From positions 620,001 to 684,000 of the forward strand of contig JAUTDP010000005.1 of NCBI GenBank assembly GCA_033439795.1: a stretch of DNA of 64,000 bases. The letters run 5' to 3'. Numbering within the stretch: the stretch's first letter is position 1; the number at the start of each line of letters is the position of its first letter. Origin of the DNA: Sordaria brevicollis. Taxonomy: Eukaryota > Ascomycota > Sordariomycetes > Sordariales > Sordariaceae. The translations under genes were made by a program, and so were the position numbers. The notes beneath the pieces were generated by a model. It was not told the DNA's origin and did no database searches. It saw only the letters and a program-made list of their open reading frames with translations. Below, piece by piece: positions 46,790 to 60,400 of the stretch.

Positions 46790-49700
46790 TATTTTATTAA
46801 AGCCCTACCCTAATTAATTTATTATTTATTTTAATTTATATTTAAAAATCCCTTATTTTATTTATAATATATTTCGCCCCGTTTATACCCTTTTATAAAA
46901 ACTTTTTAATATATTAATCGGTTAAATTATCGTTATTTATTATTAAATTGTATTAAATTTTAAATTCGTTTAAAGTAATAATATCTTTAAAATTTTTTAA
47001 GGGTTTTTATATCAAGTTACAATATCCCTTCTACTGAATTAAAATTTCTCTTATTAAACCTCTTTTCTTTTTAATAATATTAACGTATAGAATTTCTTTT
47101 ATTTAATATTCTAATTTTCCTTTAATTTTAATAGCCGAAAGTTATTCGTTAATAAATTTTTATTTAAAGAGAGGATTATTAATAACCCTACGTAGGAAAT
47201 CGATATAAAAAACGTTATAAATAATATAGGGAAATTTAAATAATTCGACTATATAGGGAAATAATACTTTTAAAACAGTATATTTCGTATAAAGCTAATC
47301 GAATTTCTTCTTTAAACGGTTAATAATATAATTCTTAAAATTAAATTAAATTTTATCCCCGATTATAAAGCGTTCTATAAATTACTAATTATAATTAGCG
47401 AATTTTTTTTGTTTTTAAATAACGGCCGTTATAATAATTTTATATAAGTCCGTAATTTATTATAGTTTTTTAACGAATTTTTAAACCCGCTTCTTAAAGG
47501 ATAGGGGTAAAAATTAGTAATCGGAGGGGTCTTCGATTACGGAAATTAGGAATTCGGAGTCGAATTTATAAATAATAAAAAACGGAAATATATTTATTAA
47601 AGTATTAATCCGGTTATTAATAGCTAATTATACTATAGGGTATTATTTATTCTAATTATTTGAAATATAATTAATAATTATATATAAATAGGCGTATTTT
47701 CCTAATTTATATCTTCCAGGCTTTTATTGATTTATAAATAATAAATAATATTAAGTAGACGTTTAATACTTAAAAATTCGTATAACTTAATTTAAAAACG
47801 GCTAATTTAATTAAAATTACAATCGTTAACGATAAACTTTAAAAAACTGTAGTAGCGAACGAAATATTAGAGGAAACGTTCGGCGTAAAATTCTACTTTT
47901 ATAGAGGGTATAGGTTCGAAGAATACGGTTTTACTAAATTTATTTTTTATAACCCAAAAATAAATATTATTATTAAACTTTAGGAAATCGGTAATAAAAT
48001 CTATTTATATATCTTTATTAAATTATTCCAAAATTAGTAATAAATATAAGAGGCTTTTCTTCTATTCCTTCCAAATTTTTATAAAATTATAAATATAGTA
48101 ATTATAGAGGAATTATTAAACGTAAAAATAAAGGAGAAGTTAATAAAAATATTAAAAAAGTATTATAATAGTACCTTTTCTATTAAAATATCTTAATATA
48201 TATAAATTATAAATCATTTAAATTAAAGTAATACGAAGGACGTTAAAGCGTTAATTGGTATTTAATAGTATAATTAATTTAAATTCAATATATATAAAGC
48301 CTTTTAATATTTAAAAATAATTTTAATAATAAAGGCGGCCGAAAGAACTAATAGAGTAATTTATAATTTGAATTTTAAATTTCAAAGACGGATCGAAATA
48401 ACGGTTATTATACAGGATAATTTCATTTATTTATTAATATAAAAAATTATAAAATTCCATTTATAATTAAAATTATTATAAATCTAGATTTTTAAATATA
48501 TTTATACCCTCCCTCCCCGAGCAGATTATTTAGGCCGCCGAAATATAAAGCGGAATATAATTCTTAAAAACGGAATCCGGTATTATTTAAATATCCCACG
48601 CTTTATAATCCTAATCCGTAAATATATTTTAATTTTATCGAAAGAAGGTATTAAAAATTACTCCGTTTTTATTAGGCTTATATTCGATTTAGAAATTAAA
48701 TTAGGAAAAATATTCCGCCTACTACGCCTACCGCTCCGAGAATTTCTTTAATTTTATAAAATATTTAAAATTCTAAGAATCCGTTAAAATAGTAAATAAT
48801 TTATAACTCTATAATTCTATCGATTATTATTCTAAATAATTAATTATAATAAATATTTCCTTATTATAAATAGGGTAATTCTATTCAATAGGGTTAAATT
48901 TCCGGAAATAGAAGCCTATAACCTTATAAATTACATTTTTACCGTTTTCATTTATTTTTTAGGAAATAATTCCACTTAAAGCAAATTTATTATAATCCGT
49001 CTTTAAGAATGTTTTTTTATCTAGATCGAATTCCATTAAAATTAGAATTCTCGTAAATAAAATTTTTAAAAATTAAAAAACACTTTCGTATTCCTTAATC
49101 TACTTAAAAGTAACCCCTTTATTAATTAATTTTAATAAAGGGGTAATTACTTTTAAAAATTAAAGAATAAATATATAATAATAATTAATAAACTTTAAGA
49201 AACTCTATATATTTTTTTAAAAAATAGGGGGAAGTTAATTTAAAATCGCTTTAACCTTTTTAAAATTAATTTCTACGCCGACGTTAATATAAATAATAAA
49301 ACCTAAATATTTAACCTTTTTTATATTAAATTCGTATTTATTTAAATTTAAATAGAAACCGGCTTTTAATAATTTAATAAAAACTAAACGTACTTTTTAT
49401 TCGTAGTCTTCTAAGGATTTAAAGGAATAAATAAATATATTATTTATATAAGCGGTATAAAACGAATTTAAGGAATTATAAAAAATATAATTAATATACT
49501 ATTAAAATGTAATTAGTACGTTATTTAACTTAAATAATATAATTAACTATTCGAATAACCTATATTATATTTAAAATACTATTTTCCCTTCTTTTCCTTC
49601 TATTATACGAATTTTATAAAAAATTTATATAATATTTACTTTAATATACTATTTTATTCTTTTTAAAATGCGGAACGTATTTTTAATTAATAGTAATAAA

Positions 49701-50855
49701 TAGCGGTCCGCTTTCGTAATAGCGTTAAATATATAATAATCGTAATAAAAGTTGAATCTGCCTCTAGGTTTATATATAAATAAAATTAGGGCCCCCGCTT
49801 TTAAATTATTAATTCGGATAAACCCTTTATCTAATAAATCCTTTAACGTTTTTTCAAAAATTAAAAATTCTTTTTTCGTTATATAATAAAACGGTCTAAA
49901 TGAAATAATGAATTTTTTATTATCTTTATCCCTTTTAATTACAATTTTATAATCTACGTTGGGACAATAGGGGTTCAATTTATTAACGTTTTCCTTTATT
50001 TAAAATAGTATTAAATTGTAATATTTTTTAAGGATCTTCGCTTTTAATTCGGCTTCGGTATATACCTTTTTTAATTTTAACGCCTTTTCGATATCTTTTA
50101 AATTAATTACGAAAATATCTTCTTTAATTATTCGATTATTAAATTCCTTTTTTAATTTACGAATATAGTTTATAAAGGTAGTAATTAAAATATATATAAT
50201 AAATTTCCAATCGGCGATAAGTAATATATTAAGCATTTATTCCCCGCTAATATAAAAAACCTAATAATTAATAAGGCTTATAAATAAGCGTTTTTTATAA
50301 AGGATAAAATATATTTATATAATTTTAAATTAAAGTTTATTTAATATAATAAAGAATTCGAATAATAGGACGATATAGGCGTAAATAAAATAAATATAAT
50401 TATTTACTTTGGTTAAAAATCGGATTATATTTTAAATAGAAATTCCCTTTATAATAATAGACGTTCTTTTTATAATACGAAGTAGAATAAGGATAATTAA
50501 AATTTACAATTCTTTAATAATTTTTTTATTAATCGCGGTATAATATTAATAGCCCTTATTAATAAGGATATAAAATAAATTATAATTATTAATAATATAT
50601 AGAATTAAAATGGGTTTTATTTCTATTTCCGATTCAAAATCTTTTATTTTATTTAATATTTTTATTTCCGGCTCTAGGGCCCAATTTTATATTAGAATTA
50701 AGTTTTTATTTATTATTCGGGGGCGGAATTATAAGCTTTATTATCGTTATCGTTTTCTAAAAGCGGAAGGATTTTAATAATAATAATTTAAATATATATT
50801 TTGTTAAAAAAAGGGGGAATAATTAGTTAGTACGGATAAGTTAAAACGCGGTATT
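46790..50855 (-). pseudogene. Element A copy 2 pol and partial gag remnant
   Basis: Minus-strand protease (about 50250-50600), RT (about 49030-50010), RNase H, integrase and chromodomain (46790-49030) correspond to copy 1. The RT region from 49978 down reads VIKRDKDNKKFIISFRPFYY, then the RT start. The 5' end is cut at 50855 within the gag/protease region. Confidence 0.82.
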
Positions 50856-53800
50856 GCCTTTGTCTCTCCTGGGCCTCCTCCATGAACAGGCGGGCCCTGG
50901 CGGTAACACGGTCCACGCGCTCTTTTATTGCCCGAGCGTCGAGCAGTTCCTGGTATTATACCGGCGATATAGGGGCGTTGCGACGTTAGAGGGGTTCGGT
51001 ACCTATCCTCGGGTACTAACCGTAATTAATAAAGAACGGGGAGAGGCCTATAATTTCTAAAACGTAATTATTCGCCGCGAATTCGGTAAAGGGTAATTAA
51101 GTAAATTAATCGTTTTAATAATAGGAATAGAAGGCGTATAAATATTATTCGATATAAGCGTTTACGATCTCTATTTAGCCGTTAATTTTTAGGTAAATGA
51201 ATAAGGAGAGCCTTTATTAAACGCCGAAGAATCGATAAAATTCCCGCTAAAAGGTAGCGACGAATTAAAAGCCGCGGTTAGAAATAATAGAATTGAAGGT
51301 ACTATATAAGTAGTAGATTTCGCGGAGGAAAGTATTAGCGATTCCTTTAGTAATTAAATTATAAATGGGGACGTAATATTATATTTTCGTTAAACGGTCG
51401 ATAATTATTATAATATAAATATATATCTTCTTACTGCTTTTAATTTCGGGAAGGGGGTTAATAAAATTTATTAAAAGGTCGGATTATTAGTAAAATAGGA
51501 CCGGTATAGGCTCGAATAAATTTAGGGGCGTAAATTTAAAATTCTTAATCCGGGCGTAAAAATAATAACCCTAAATGAAAGTAATTACGTCTTTAAATAA
51601 ATTAAATTAAATATAAATCCGTCGAATAAAATTATAGGTTTTAAAGCGGCCCGGATAGTTATTAAATATTAAACCGTAGGTACGTTAGAGAATTTAGAGG
51701 CGAATTTCGTTATAAGGGGGGATAAAAACCTATTTATTAATTAAGATCCGGCTATAAAAAATTTCGTAATTTATTATAATAGCCCTTACGAATTTTTTAA
51801 TATATTTAGAGAATTTTTTATAATTAGGGTTTTAGAAGTAAATAATAATTATAAAGGAATTAAATAAAACGAAGTAGGTAGCGTCGATATAATCGTTAAT
51901 TAATAATTTAATATCGAAGATTAAAAACTTTATAGGTTATTCGTTATTATTATTATTATTATTATTAAGGTTTAATTCTTCGATTTAATTTTCTTTCGGT
52001 AATAAAGTATATATATAATTTATTACCTAATTATCGCCGAAATTATATTTATCCGTTAGGGTATTTCCGGGTAATTAAAAGAAGGCGTTAAGGATAATTA
52101 TATAGGCGCCCGGGCGGTATATAATTTTAAAATAGAAATTGCTAAGGAATTCGGATTATTAAATTTATTATTAATTAAAGAATTTTATCGTTATAAAATA
52201 TTAGAGGCTTTTATAATTAATAATAATTTTAATAGCGTTTTTAATTCTTTAGAATTTAGGGCGTTATTCTTCGAAGGTTTTAACGATAATAAAGAATTCT
52301 TTATTATAAATTTCGTAATTATATTCGGCTAGGGAATATTTAGACGAAAAGAAGGCGATAGGGTAGCGTTTCCCTTCTTTATCGATTTAAAAGAAAATAC
52401 CGTTAAATATTTAATCCGAGGCGTCGATTTCGATAACGGTTTAGCGTTCGGGGTAATAATATATAAAAATAAAAGCCGAAGTAAAAACGTTCTTTAAGCG
52501 TTTAAATATTATAATTATAATTTTAAATATAGGGTTAACCTATTTATTATAAAATATAAAAGTTATAAAGGGTTGGGCGATTTTAGAAAAACCTTTAATA
52601 AATTTGTAGTAAAAATTCGCGAAGTTAATAAAACGTTGGAAGTCCTTTAAAGTTTCCGGAACGCTTTAGCCGACGATAACGTTAATTTTTTCGGGATTTA
52701 TATATAAATTATTATAAGAAATAATAAACTTTAAGTATTTTATTTTATATTTATAGAATTTATATTTTTAAATATTAATAATTAGGTTTACTTTTATAAA
52801 CTTCTTTATAATATTTTTAAAATAATATTTATATTCTACTTTAATCTTATTATAAATAAGTATATTATTAAAGTAGGTTATAATATATTTATTTAGGATA
52901 TTAAATAGGATATAATTAATATAATATTAGAACGACGCCGGCGCGCCTATTATACCGAAATTTGTAATAAAATATTTAAAGAAATTAAATTTAATAATAA
53001 ATGTAATTTTTTATTCATTACCTTTAGTAATATATAAATGGTTAAAAATTATAATAATATTAAGTTTATTAAATTACTTTATTTTATAGAAGGAATTAAT
53101 TATTTTATAAATAAAGGGAATAGGATATTTATTTTTTATTATAATATTATTTAACCCGTAATAATCGATATAAATTTATATATTACCCCCTAATTTTCGG
53201 GCTAAGAATATAAAGGTAATCGTAAGGGATGAATTTAGGCGAATAAAATTAAAAGTTAAATAATTATTTAAATATTTACGTACGACGTAGAATTTTTTTT
53301 AAAATATAGGGCGTAGGCAATAATACGGGGGGGTTTAACCGGGGATAAGGTCGATTTTATAATTAAAGGGGTAATAAAATAATATTATTTTCGTAATTTT
53401 AAGGTCGAAGGCTTTTTAAAGGTAATAAAAGTATTCCGGTAAAATTTTAATAATTTCTATATAAATAGGTATTAATTTTTTATTAATATATTTTTAAATA
53501 TCCTCTACCGAAATTGCCCGGAATTATAATTATTCCGTTATTTAATTTTAATAATTAATTAAAAATTAATAAAGGGGGATAAGTATAGGTTAATCGGCGA
53601 AGATTATACGAAGTATAATATCGTCGAAATCGTTAAAGGTTTAATTAAAATCCTTAAAATTAAGGTTAAAGAGCGGGATTATAGCCGTCGGCAAATTATT
53701 ATTAATATTAAGGAAAAGTATTATAATTTTAGTAAAGTAATAAAATTAATTAGGAATATATTTAAAAATTTTTATACCCGGTTCTTTATACGTTAAGATA

Positions 53801-56385
53801 AAATTAAGGGTAAATAGTAAGCGGATAATTGCATTTTATAATTAATTATAATTATTCGGGCGGGAGCGGGCTTTTAAAATATAATAGGGGGAAATAGAAT
53901 AGTAATAAAATTTTTATAATTTAGCGGAGGGTTAAATTAAATTTTAGGGTATAGGTTTAATTTTTAATAGTATCCGAAGGGTTATAGCTAGTAAAAGAAA
54001 GTTTAATATATTTTCGATAAAAGGCGAAGGAAATAAAGGCGATTCCTTAATAATAAAATTAGGGAAATTTATAGTATTTTATAATTAATTTATAATAAGG
54101 TTATACCTTTTTAATTAAAGGAAGTTAAAGATAATATTAAAATTATTAAGAAATTAAACGAAGAGAATAAGGCGATTTATAAAAAAACCGATAAAGTAAA
54201 ATATAATATAAATATAAAAAATAGAACTTCTTTCGCGACTATCGGTTAAATAAAGGGTATAAGAGCGGTAGAAAAGTATTAAAGGGAGAATATAACGTTA
54301 TATAAAAAAAGAATTAATAAAATTTATTAGCGAATATCCGGAATTAATTATTATAGAATATAGCGTTTCGGGGGCGTTATTAGAGCGAATAGAATTTAAA
54401 AAAGAGAAATTAATATTTAATTTTATAGAATATAAATATAGGTTTTTTAATTTTTTTATATTACGTTTTTAATAGCGATTTTTATTAAAAGTTAGGTTTT
54501 TCCCGCTTTAAATATTAATATTAAAGTTAGGGCGTTTTAAATAGGAATAAGGGTTTAAATTTTATATTTCGTTTTAATTATATAAATTATAACGTAATAA
54601 TTAGTTTTATTATAATATATATATAAATTTTCTATCTTATAATAGGTTTATTCCTTTATAGAAATAAGGTTATTAAATTTCTTTATAGGGGTAAAAATTT
54701 TATTAAAAATTATAAGATCGTTAGCGGATTAGGTAGGAGTAAACGGCGAAATACCGGCGTAATAATTAATATTTAATAAATTAATAGTAAATTTGCGGAA
54801 GAAATTTACCCAATTTTTAAAATTATTAAAGGTTAAATAATTAACGCCGGTAATATTAATAAGGGTATTTTAAAAGCGTTTATTAATTTTCGATTTAAAA
54901 GCGTTAATATAACGGCGAATATTAAATTCGTAGGAATTAATAAATTTAATAAATATAGAAATAAAATCGGCGAAGGGAAGGGTATTTTATTATAAACGGT
55001 TTATTTCTTAAATTATTTTAATATAAATATCGAAGGTAATATAGTACGGGTCGAATTATTTAAGGAGATTTTAAAAATTAATAAAATCCGCGGGCTAAAT
55101 AATAGAATTTTGAAGGGAGGTTATAATTATATCGATTTTAGAGCGAATACGTATAAAAACGTTATTAAAAAGGTATTAAGAAATATAAAGGATTTAATTA
55201 ATAAATATTAAATAAGTAGCGTAATCGATAGCGAATTTAATATTAATAAGAGATTTTTAATTAATATATTCTTTTTATTATTTTACGAAAGAATATTCGG
55301 CGCCGGTAAAGATAAGGGGTTTAGCGTTATAAATATAATTAAATAGGGAGGGAAATAAAAAGAAAGAAGCAATAAATAGGGGTTAAAAATTAATTTAATT
55401 AGTAATATATTAGCGAATTTAGGATATAATTTTAATAATATATTAATTAATTTTAAATTAGGTAGCGTTAATTCGCTAATTAATTATATTGGCCCGAATA
55501 GTTTAAAAGCGGACGGTAATTTCGAATTCGGAAATATAAAAAAGGGTTTAGTCGGTTTATTTCCGTATTTTAATAATTTTTTAAACGAATTCGGCAATAC
55601 GGTTATAAAATTAAATTTCAGAATAGGAAATTATATTAAAATTTATTATAATTTAGGTTTAAATATTATAAACGTAATTTTAGGCGTAGTTAAATTAAGC
55701 TTTAATAACGTTAAAGTAAATATAAAATTAGAAAAAGAATTCGAAATCCGCTTTTATAACGCTTATAAGGCGAAAGAGGTCGTTTTATAGGTTGTAAATA
55801 ATAATATTAATATAAAATTAATTATAGGAAGGAAAGAAATTAATAACGAGGGTTTATTATTCGCCATCGGAATTAGGGCCCGAAGTATTTATATTAAATA
55901 TTTTAAAGCTATTTAGGTTTATAATTAAAATTAAATTTAGGTTTAAGTAGGCGTAAAAGCGGAGAAAAATTAATAATATTTAATTATAAAGCTAACGAAG
56001 GGTCGGTAATATTCGGTCGAAATAATTATTAATAAAAAGGATAAAGGATTTTATAAAAAGGGGTTCGATAAGGTTTAATTAAAAAAAATTAATATTATTT
56101 TTACGAATTAATTAAAGCAAAACGTTTAATAGATATTAGGTTATTAATTATAAAAAGGTATAATAAATTATTACGATACCGATTTAATAAAGGTTTGGAG
56201 AAGATATATTATTATACGAAGAGGAGAAAATCGAGAAAGAGTAACGAAAACTCTATTTTCGGACTATATATATGAGTAAAGTAGAGATATGATTGTGGGT
56301 ACGATTATACTCCATTGGTAGTTCGGTGCCAAAACGCTTAGGGAGCGCTGCCGATAATTTGGTGCCGTAATACCGTATTCGGTAA
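50856..56385 (-). mobile_element. Ty3/Gypsy retrotransposon, element C, truncated in integrase
   Basis: Minus strand, from low to high coordinate: the integrase C-terminal part starts at the junction with A copy 2 and is nearly free of RIP (ISPVQYQELLDARAIKERVD, then RVTARARLFMEEAQERQ); integrase core at about 51100-51650 (IIIIIDRLTKI); RNase H at about 52050-52500 ([28 protein letters not shown]); RT at about 52700-53400 (IIGAPASF, then YFNNILIY at 52864-52875, both Asp changed to Asn); protease and gag further right. The right 100 bp (56290-56385) are again RIP-light and contain, on the minus strand, TTGGCACCGAACTACCAATG, a possible primer-binding region. A copy 3 begins at 56386. No LTR pair is present. 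Confidence 0.82.
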
Positions 56386-56625
56386 TGTAAGGGGCACAGC
56401 ATAGTTGGCACAAATATTGGGTTTTAATAAATTAATAAGGTTTTACAAAGAGGAAAAAGGAAGAAAGGAAGTGCCCTCTAAGCAGCATTAACTAGCTATC
56501 CTTTTAAGGATTAGGGTACGGGCTATTCCGCTTACCGTAGTAGTAAGGACCGCGATTAGCGGCCCGACTAGCGGTACGACTAGTAATACCAATTAAACTC
56601 AATTACGGGCATTAGCCCTATAATA
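56386..56625 (-). repeat. LTR of element A copy 3 (240 bp)
   Basis: It starts TGTAAGGGGCACAGCATAG and ends CCCTATAATA. It carries two 12-bp units (CGGCCCGACTAG and CGGTACGACTAG). Its outer left edge is little changed by RIP. Confidence 0.88.
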
Positions 56626-56872
56626 TTAGCCTCCCCCTTCTCCCTTAATTAAAAATACTATATATAAGTAAGTATATAATTACGTAAACCCTAAATATTA
56701 AACAATAGGTTATTACCGCGTATACTTCTAATATATACCCCGCGCCTCTTTCCTTTTCTTTCTCCCTCTCCTCTTCCTTCCTTTAATTTATCGAATAATT
56801 AAAATTATAAATATTAATATAGGCGCGTGCCCTTACTAACGTATATTAAATATATTTTCGTTATTTTTATTC

Positions 56873-56913
<41 letters not shown>
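56873..56913. repeat. (TTA)n microsatellite
   Basis: This uninterrupted trinucleotide run of about 13 units lies near the start of the antisense frame of A copy 3. Copies 1 and 2 have shorter runs at the same place. Confidence 0.9.
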
Positions 56914-56914
<1 letters not shown>

Positions 56915-56929
56915 CCTATTAATTCCTTT

Positions 56930-58221
56930 ATAAACGTATTAATTAATTATTAATTAATCGCCGTTAAAATAAATATTCTTATTACCGTTATTTAATTCGA
57001 ATTCTTTTATAAATTTTTAATTTTATAAGAAATTATTATTAATTCTTTTACCCTATTACCGACCTTTATTCCTATTTTTCGCTATAATAAGGGCGCTATT
57101 AAAATTGTTACTCTTAAATCCGCTACCCCGCTAAAGCCCCGTTAAATTCGGCCTAATATTATTATTACCGGCGTAGCCGGTAAATCCGCTCCTAACGATA
57201 TTCGCGAATATATTTTATCCGGGGCCGAATTTTAAAATTTTTAATATAAAAGCTATTTAATTAATAAGTATAATTATATTATATTTAATAAGGGTTCTTT
57301 TATTTCTATATATTTATTTTATTAATACGTTTATAAAAGCTACGAACCCGTTTTTATTTAAATTTAATCCGCTTTTAAAATTTAATATACTAAAGGGTAT
57401 ATATTTAAAAATTCTTATAACGGTTATTTTACTACGTTTGAAATTTTATTAGGATTTTAAATTTTAGAAAAGTAAAATTTTATTCTTATATAAATTTCTT
57501 TTCTTTTTTCACTTAATAATTCCTTAAATTGTTAATATATTTTAACGGCTTTATTAATCGAATTGCTACTAAGGCGCTTCTTACGGAACTTTCTTCCTTT
57601 ATTAAAATTACCGACGGTTCGGTTAATATTATAGAAATTTAAATTCTTAAAGAGCGAATCCGTAAATTCGAAAGTTTTAAAGAATAATTATTTAATTTAA
57701 TAATTAATATAAAGAAAATAAAGTAGGTAAGTAATTAATATATAGATTTTAACCGTTTAATCGAAAATCATAATATTTATACCGCTACCGCCGTTAAAAC
57801 CGCCGCCGCTAATATTACCGTTGCCGATATTACCGCTACCGTTATTACCGCTATTATTAAAAACGCCGCTATTGCCTAGCCTTTATTAACGAAGAAGAGA
57901 AGAAAGGGAAAGGAAATTAAAGGAAATAATAAGAAATAATATAATAAATTTAAATAATAAAAAGCGTAACGTTTCCCCTTAAGTATCCGCCTTAAATATA
58001 ATATCCGCCTTTTATTTTCTTCTTTTTTTATTATTATTAGGCTTTTATACCCGGAAAATTACCGTCCCGTACCTCCTACTTTCCATTACCGCGCCCGTAA
58101 ACCTTTAAATATTTATAATTTCGCTAATACTTATATATCCGATTTTAAAGAAGAGGAAAAAATCGTTATCGAAGAATTTATATCGGAAATAATAGAAAAT
58201 AATTTAATAAAAAATATTTAA
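56930..58221 (+). pseudogene. Antisense reading frame of element A (copy 3)
   Basis: This is homologous to 900-2163, with APNDIREYILSGAE, IRKFESFKEQLFNL (one RIP stop) and the Ala-rich repeat differing from copy 1 by a whole codon while staying in frame. It ends with DFKEEEKIVIEEF and then ISEIIENNLIKNI before the stop at 58219-58221. The MULE transposon inserted exactly at this stop codon. Confidence 0.5.
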
Positions 58222-58225
58222 ATTA
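58218..58225. repeat. Target-site duplication TTAAATTA (left) of the MULE
   Basis: The same eight bases follow the right TIR at 61793-61800. The uninterrupted A copies 1 and 2 show the octamer once at the matching position (near 2160 and 46772), which confirms duplication on insertion. Confidence 0.88.
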
Positions 58226-58305
58226 GAGAAACTCTATTTGTACGGACCTAAAAATCTATTTATACGGACCCCCACTTTTTTCTCCCATATATAACCCGAA
58301 CCCTG
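58226..58305 (+). repeat. Left TIR of the MULE
   Basis: About 80 bp, reverse-complementary to 61713-61792. The observed differences are transitions (C/T or A/G), compatible with RIP. Confidence 0.88.
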
Positions 58306-58899
58306 GCAATTTGATATAGTCGCGATTACATCTAGGTCGTACCGCGCCCGCCAAACTCCCAGATTACAGCCCATTATACGTTTAGACCCCTATAGTCGTA
58401 TTGCATTAGCCACCCAAACTAACCAATCTAACTATCGCTAGATTTTAGCGCCTTATTACATTACTTCCTTTACTAAATTATTATTATATTTATTACTACC
58501 CTTATTAATCTATTACGTCGCGTATTATTAAATATTATTATTAAAATAACGTCGCTAATATTTATCGACGGTAAATAACGATTTATTATTTTTTTTTATA
58601 TAATTCCCTAATTAATCGCAATATAAATAATAAATACGGCGTCCTAGTAGCCGTCGGCTGGTTACGACCGTGACCCGCCTATTAATACCCTTGCCATTAT
58701 TTTCGATAATTTTATCGATCCCCTATTCTTTATATTTAATACCTCCCAAACTAGCGCTATTATTATTAATATTGAAGTCCTTTCTACTTTCGAGCCTACC
58801 TTAGCGCAATTAGAATTAATAAATATTACCCCGCCTAATAATAACCCCGACGATAGCCTCTTTAATAAAGAGATATAAAACCCTCCCCTTTATAAAGTG

Positions 58900-60400
58900 T
58901 TTATAACTTAATATAATACGCTTAATAATATTATTAAAGCTATTAAAAGTTAGGGTTAAGAGTTTAGTTAGTAATTTATTAAAATAAGATTTAGTAATAT
59001 TAGAAATAAGGCATTTAGTCCGATTAAAGTTAATTTTGAATATAATTATAGTAAAATCCGAAGGAGTAAAGTAATTAATCGTAATATAATAATATTAAGA
59101 ATAGGATACCTTTAAAGGGGGATTGTTAAAGCGTTAACGATAAACAGTAATAAATAGATTTTTAAAATTAAGATTGGTTATAATTATTATACTGATGCTC
59201 CTAGTAAAAATATATAAATTTAGGGGGTATTTAAAGTTAAATATAGGATTTTTATTATATAGTATTTATACCGACTTAATATTAGGAATCGTTATATTAT
59301 AGATTAATTACGTAATTAATTTCCAAAATTGCGTTTTAAAAATAGATAATTAATTAATTTTCGGTATAAGTTTAAAAGGGAAGCTAATATAAGTTATAAT
59401 TTATTTTAATTTATAATAAAGTTTCTTAAAGAAAAGGAGGTCTACTTCGAGGTTAATTGGGATAATATTAATACCGTTAATAATAATAGTAAACCGATTA
59501 CGTTATTTTAGAGTAATTTATAAAGAGAGGAGATATAGCGTTAATATTTTAACGTATAGATATACGATAATACGTATAAAATTAATAATAAGGGTTTAAT
59601 ATTCTTCTAAATTATCGGTATAATTAATATTAAGTATACTTTTAATTACGGTTTTGGCCTTATTAATAATAAAAAATAGGAGGGTTTTAATTAGTTAATA
59701 AATTAAATTAACGTTCGTCATTAAATTATTAGCGTTATTAAACCGAAGGTTACTATTATAAATTACGACCTAGTAATAAAGAACGTAATCGCTCGAATCT
59801 ACTTAAAAATAGACCTTTAAATCTATATCTTCTATATTAATAAAAATATAGTATTGAATATTAAACGTAAATGGGATAAGAAGGCCGTAGAATAAGTTAA
59901 TCTAATTTACTCCGTTACTATTACTATTCAAGTATAGTAAGAAATATTAATACTAATAGGAGTATAACCCTAATTAGCCTTATTTAATAATATAATTACC
60001 TTTAATAAATTTAATGAAGAAGATTGTGGAATTGTAATTCGTATAAATGAATTGGCTATTAATTTAGTTTAATTAGGCGTTTTATTTAATACTATAGAGT
60101 ATTTTCGGTTTAGATTATATAATTTTTAGAAGTATATATATTATATATATATTGAAGAGGATTTTAACGTTATTTAGGAGAAGTTTTATAGCTTTTTTAA
60201 ATAATAGACCGCAATTATCGAATATTTGAAGGATATATATATATTAGTTAAAGAGTAGTAAATTACCTATTATATTAACGAACGCTTCAATTTTAATTAT
60301 TATATTATATTACTAATCGAATTAATTAATCGAAATTTAAAGAATTTTATTATTAGCGGTAATTATCCTCCCCCTCCTCCTATTTCCTACCTTACTTAAT
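58900..60400 (+). pseudogene. MULE transposase remnant
   Basis: One plus-strand frame reads through with TAA/TAG at probable Gln and Trp sites. The MULE catalytic region is recognisable: IYDNTYKINNKG (first Asp near 59574), FNYGFGLINNKK, KPKVTIINYDLVIKNVI (second catalytic position reads Asn, near 59748) and FYINKNIVLNIKRKW. A later IELINRNLKNF near 60310 sits where the catalytic Glu is expected. The order and spacing match the PF10551-type MULE domain. A possible zinc-knuckle-like segment follows at about 60850. RIP has inactivated it. Confidence 0.82.

Larger units (their letters stand above)
44968..50855 (-). mobile_element. Element A copy 2, truncated in gag
   Basis: It starts with the LTR (44968-45206), polypurine tract, antisense frame, chromodomain, integrase, RNase H, RT and protease in the same order as copy 1, all minus-strand. 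Similarity to copy 1 stops at 50855/50856, where element C sequence begins. The rest of gag and the second LTR are missing. There is no element N at the equivalent of 4410, so this copy shows the empty site (about 49013-49040). RIP stops are dense. The RT N-terminal part reads ITKKEFLIFEKTLKDLLDKG and the protease linker DIEKALKLKKVYTEAELKAK. Confidence 0.9.

Noticed and set aside
50854..51060. Plus-strand 68-residue frame that at first looked like the end of a LINE reverse transcriptase (HALFYCPSVEQF)
   Set aside because: The opposite strand reads as the end of a Gypsy integrase (QYQELLDARAIKERVD, RARLFMEEAQERQ), in line with the RNase H and integrase domains further right. The plus frame is its shadow.
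51060..52700. Long plus-strand frame with few stops in element C
   Set aside because: The minus strand of the same codons encodes clear RNase H and integrase motifs ([19 protein letters not shown]). This shows that antisense frames of RIPed coding DNA can look more open than the real frame, and it is the reason for caution with the antisense frames of A and N.
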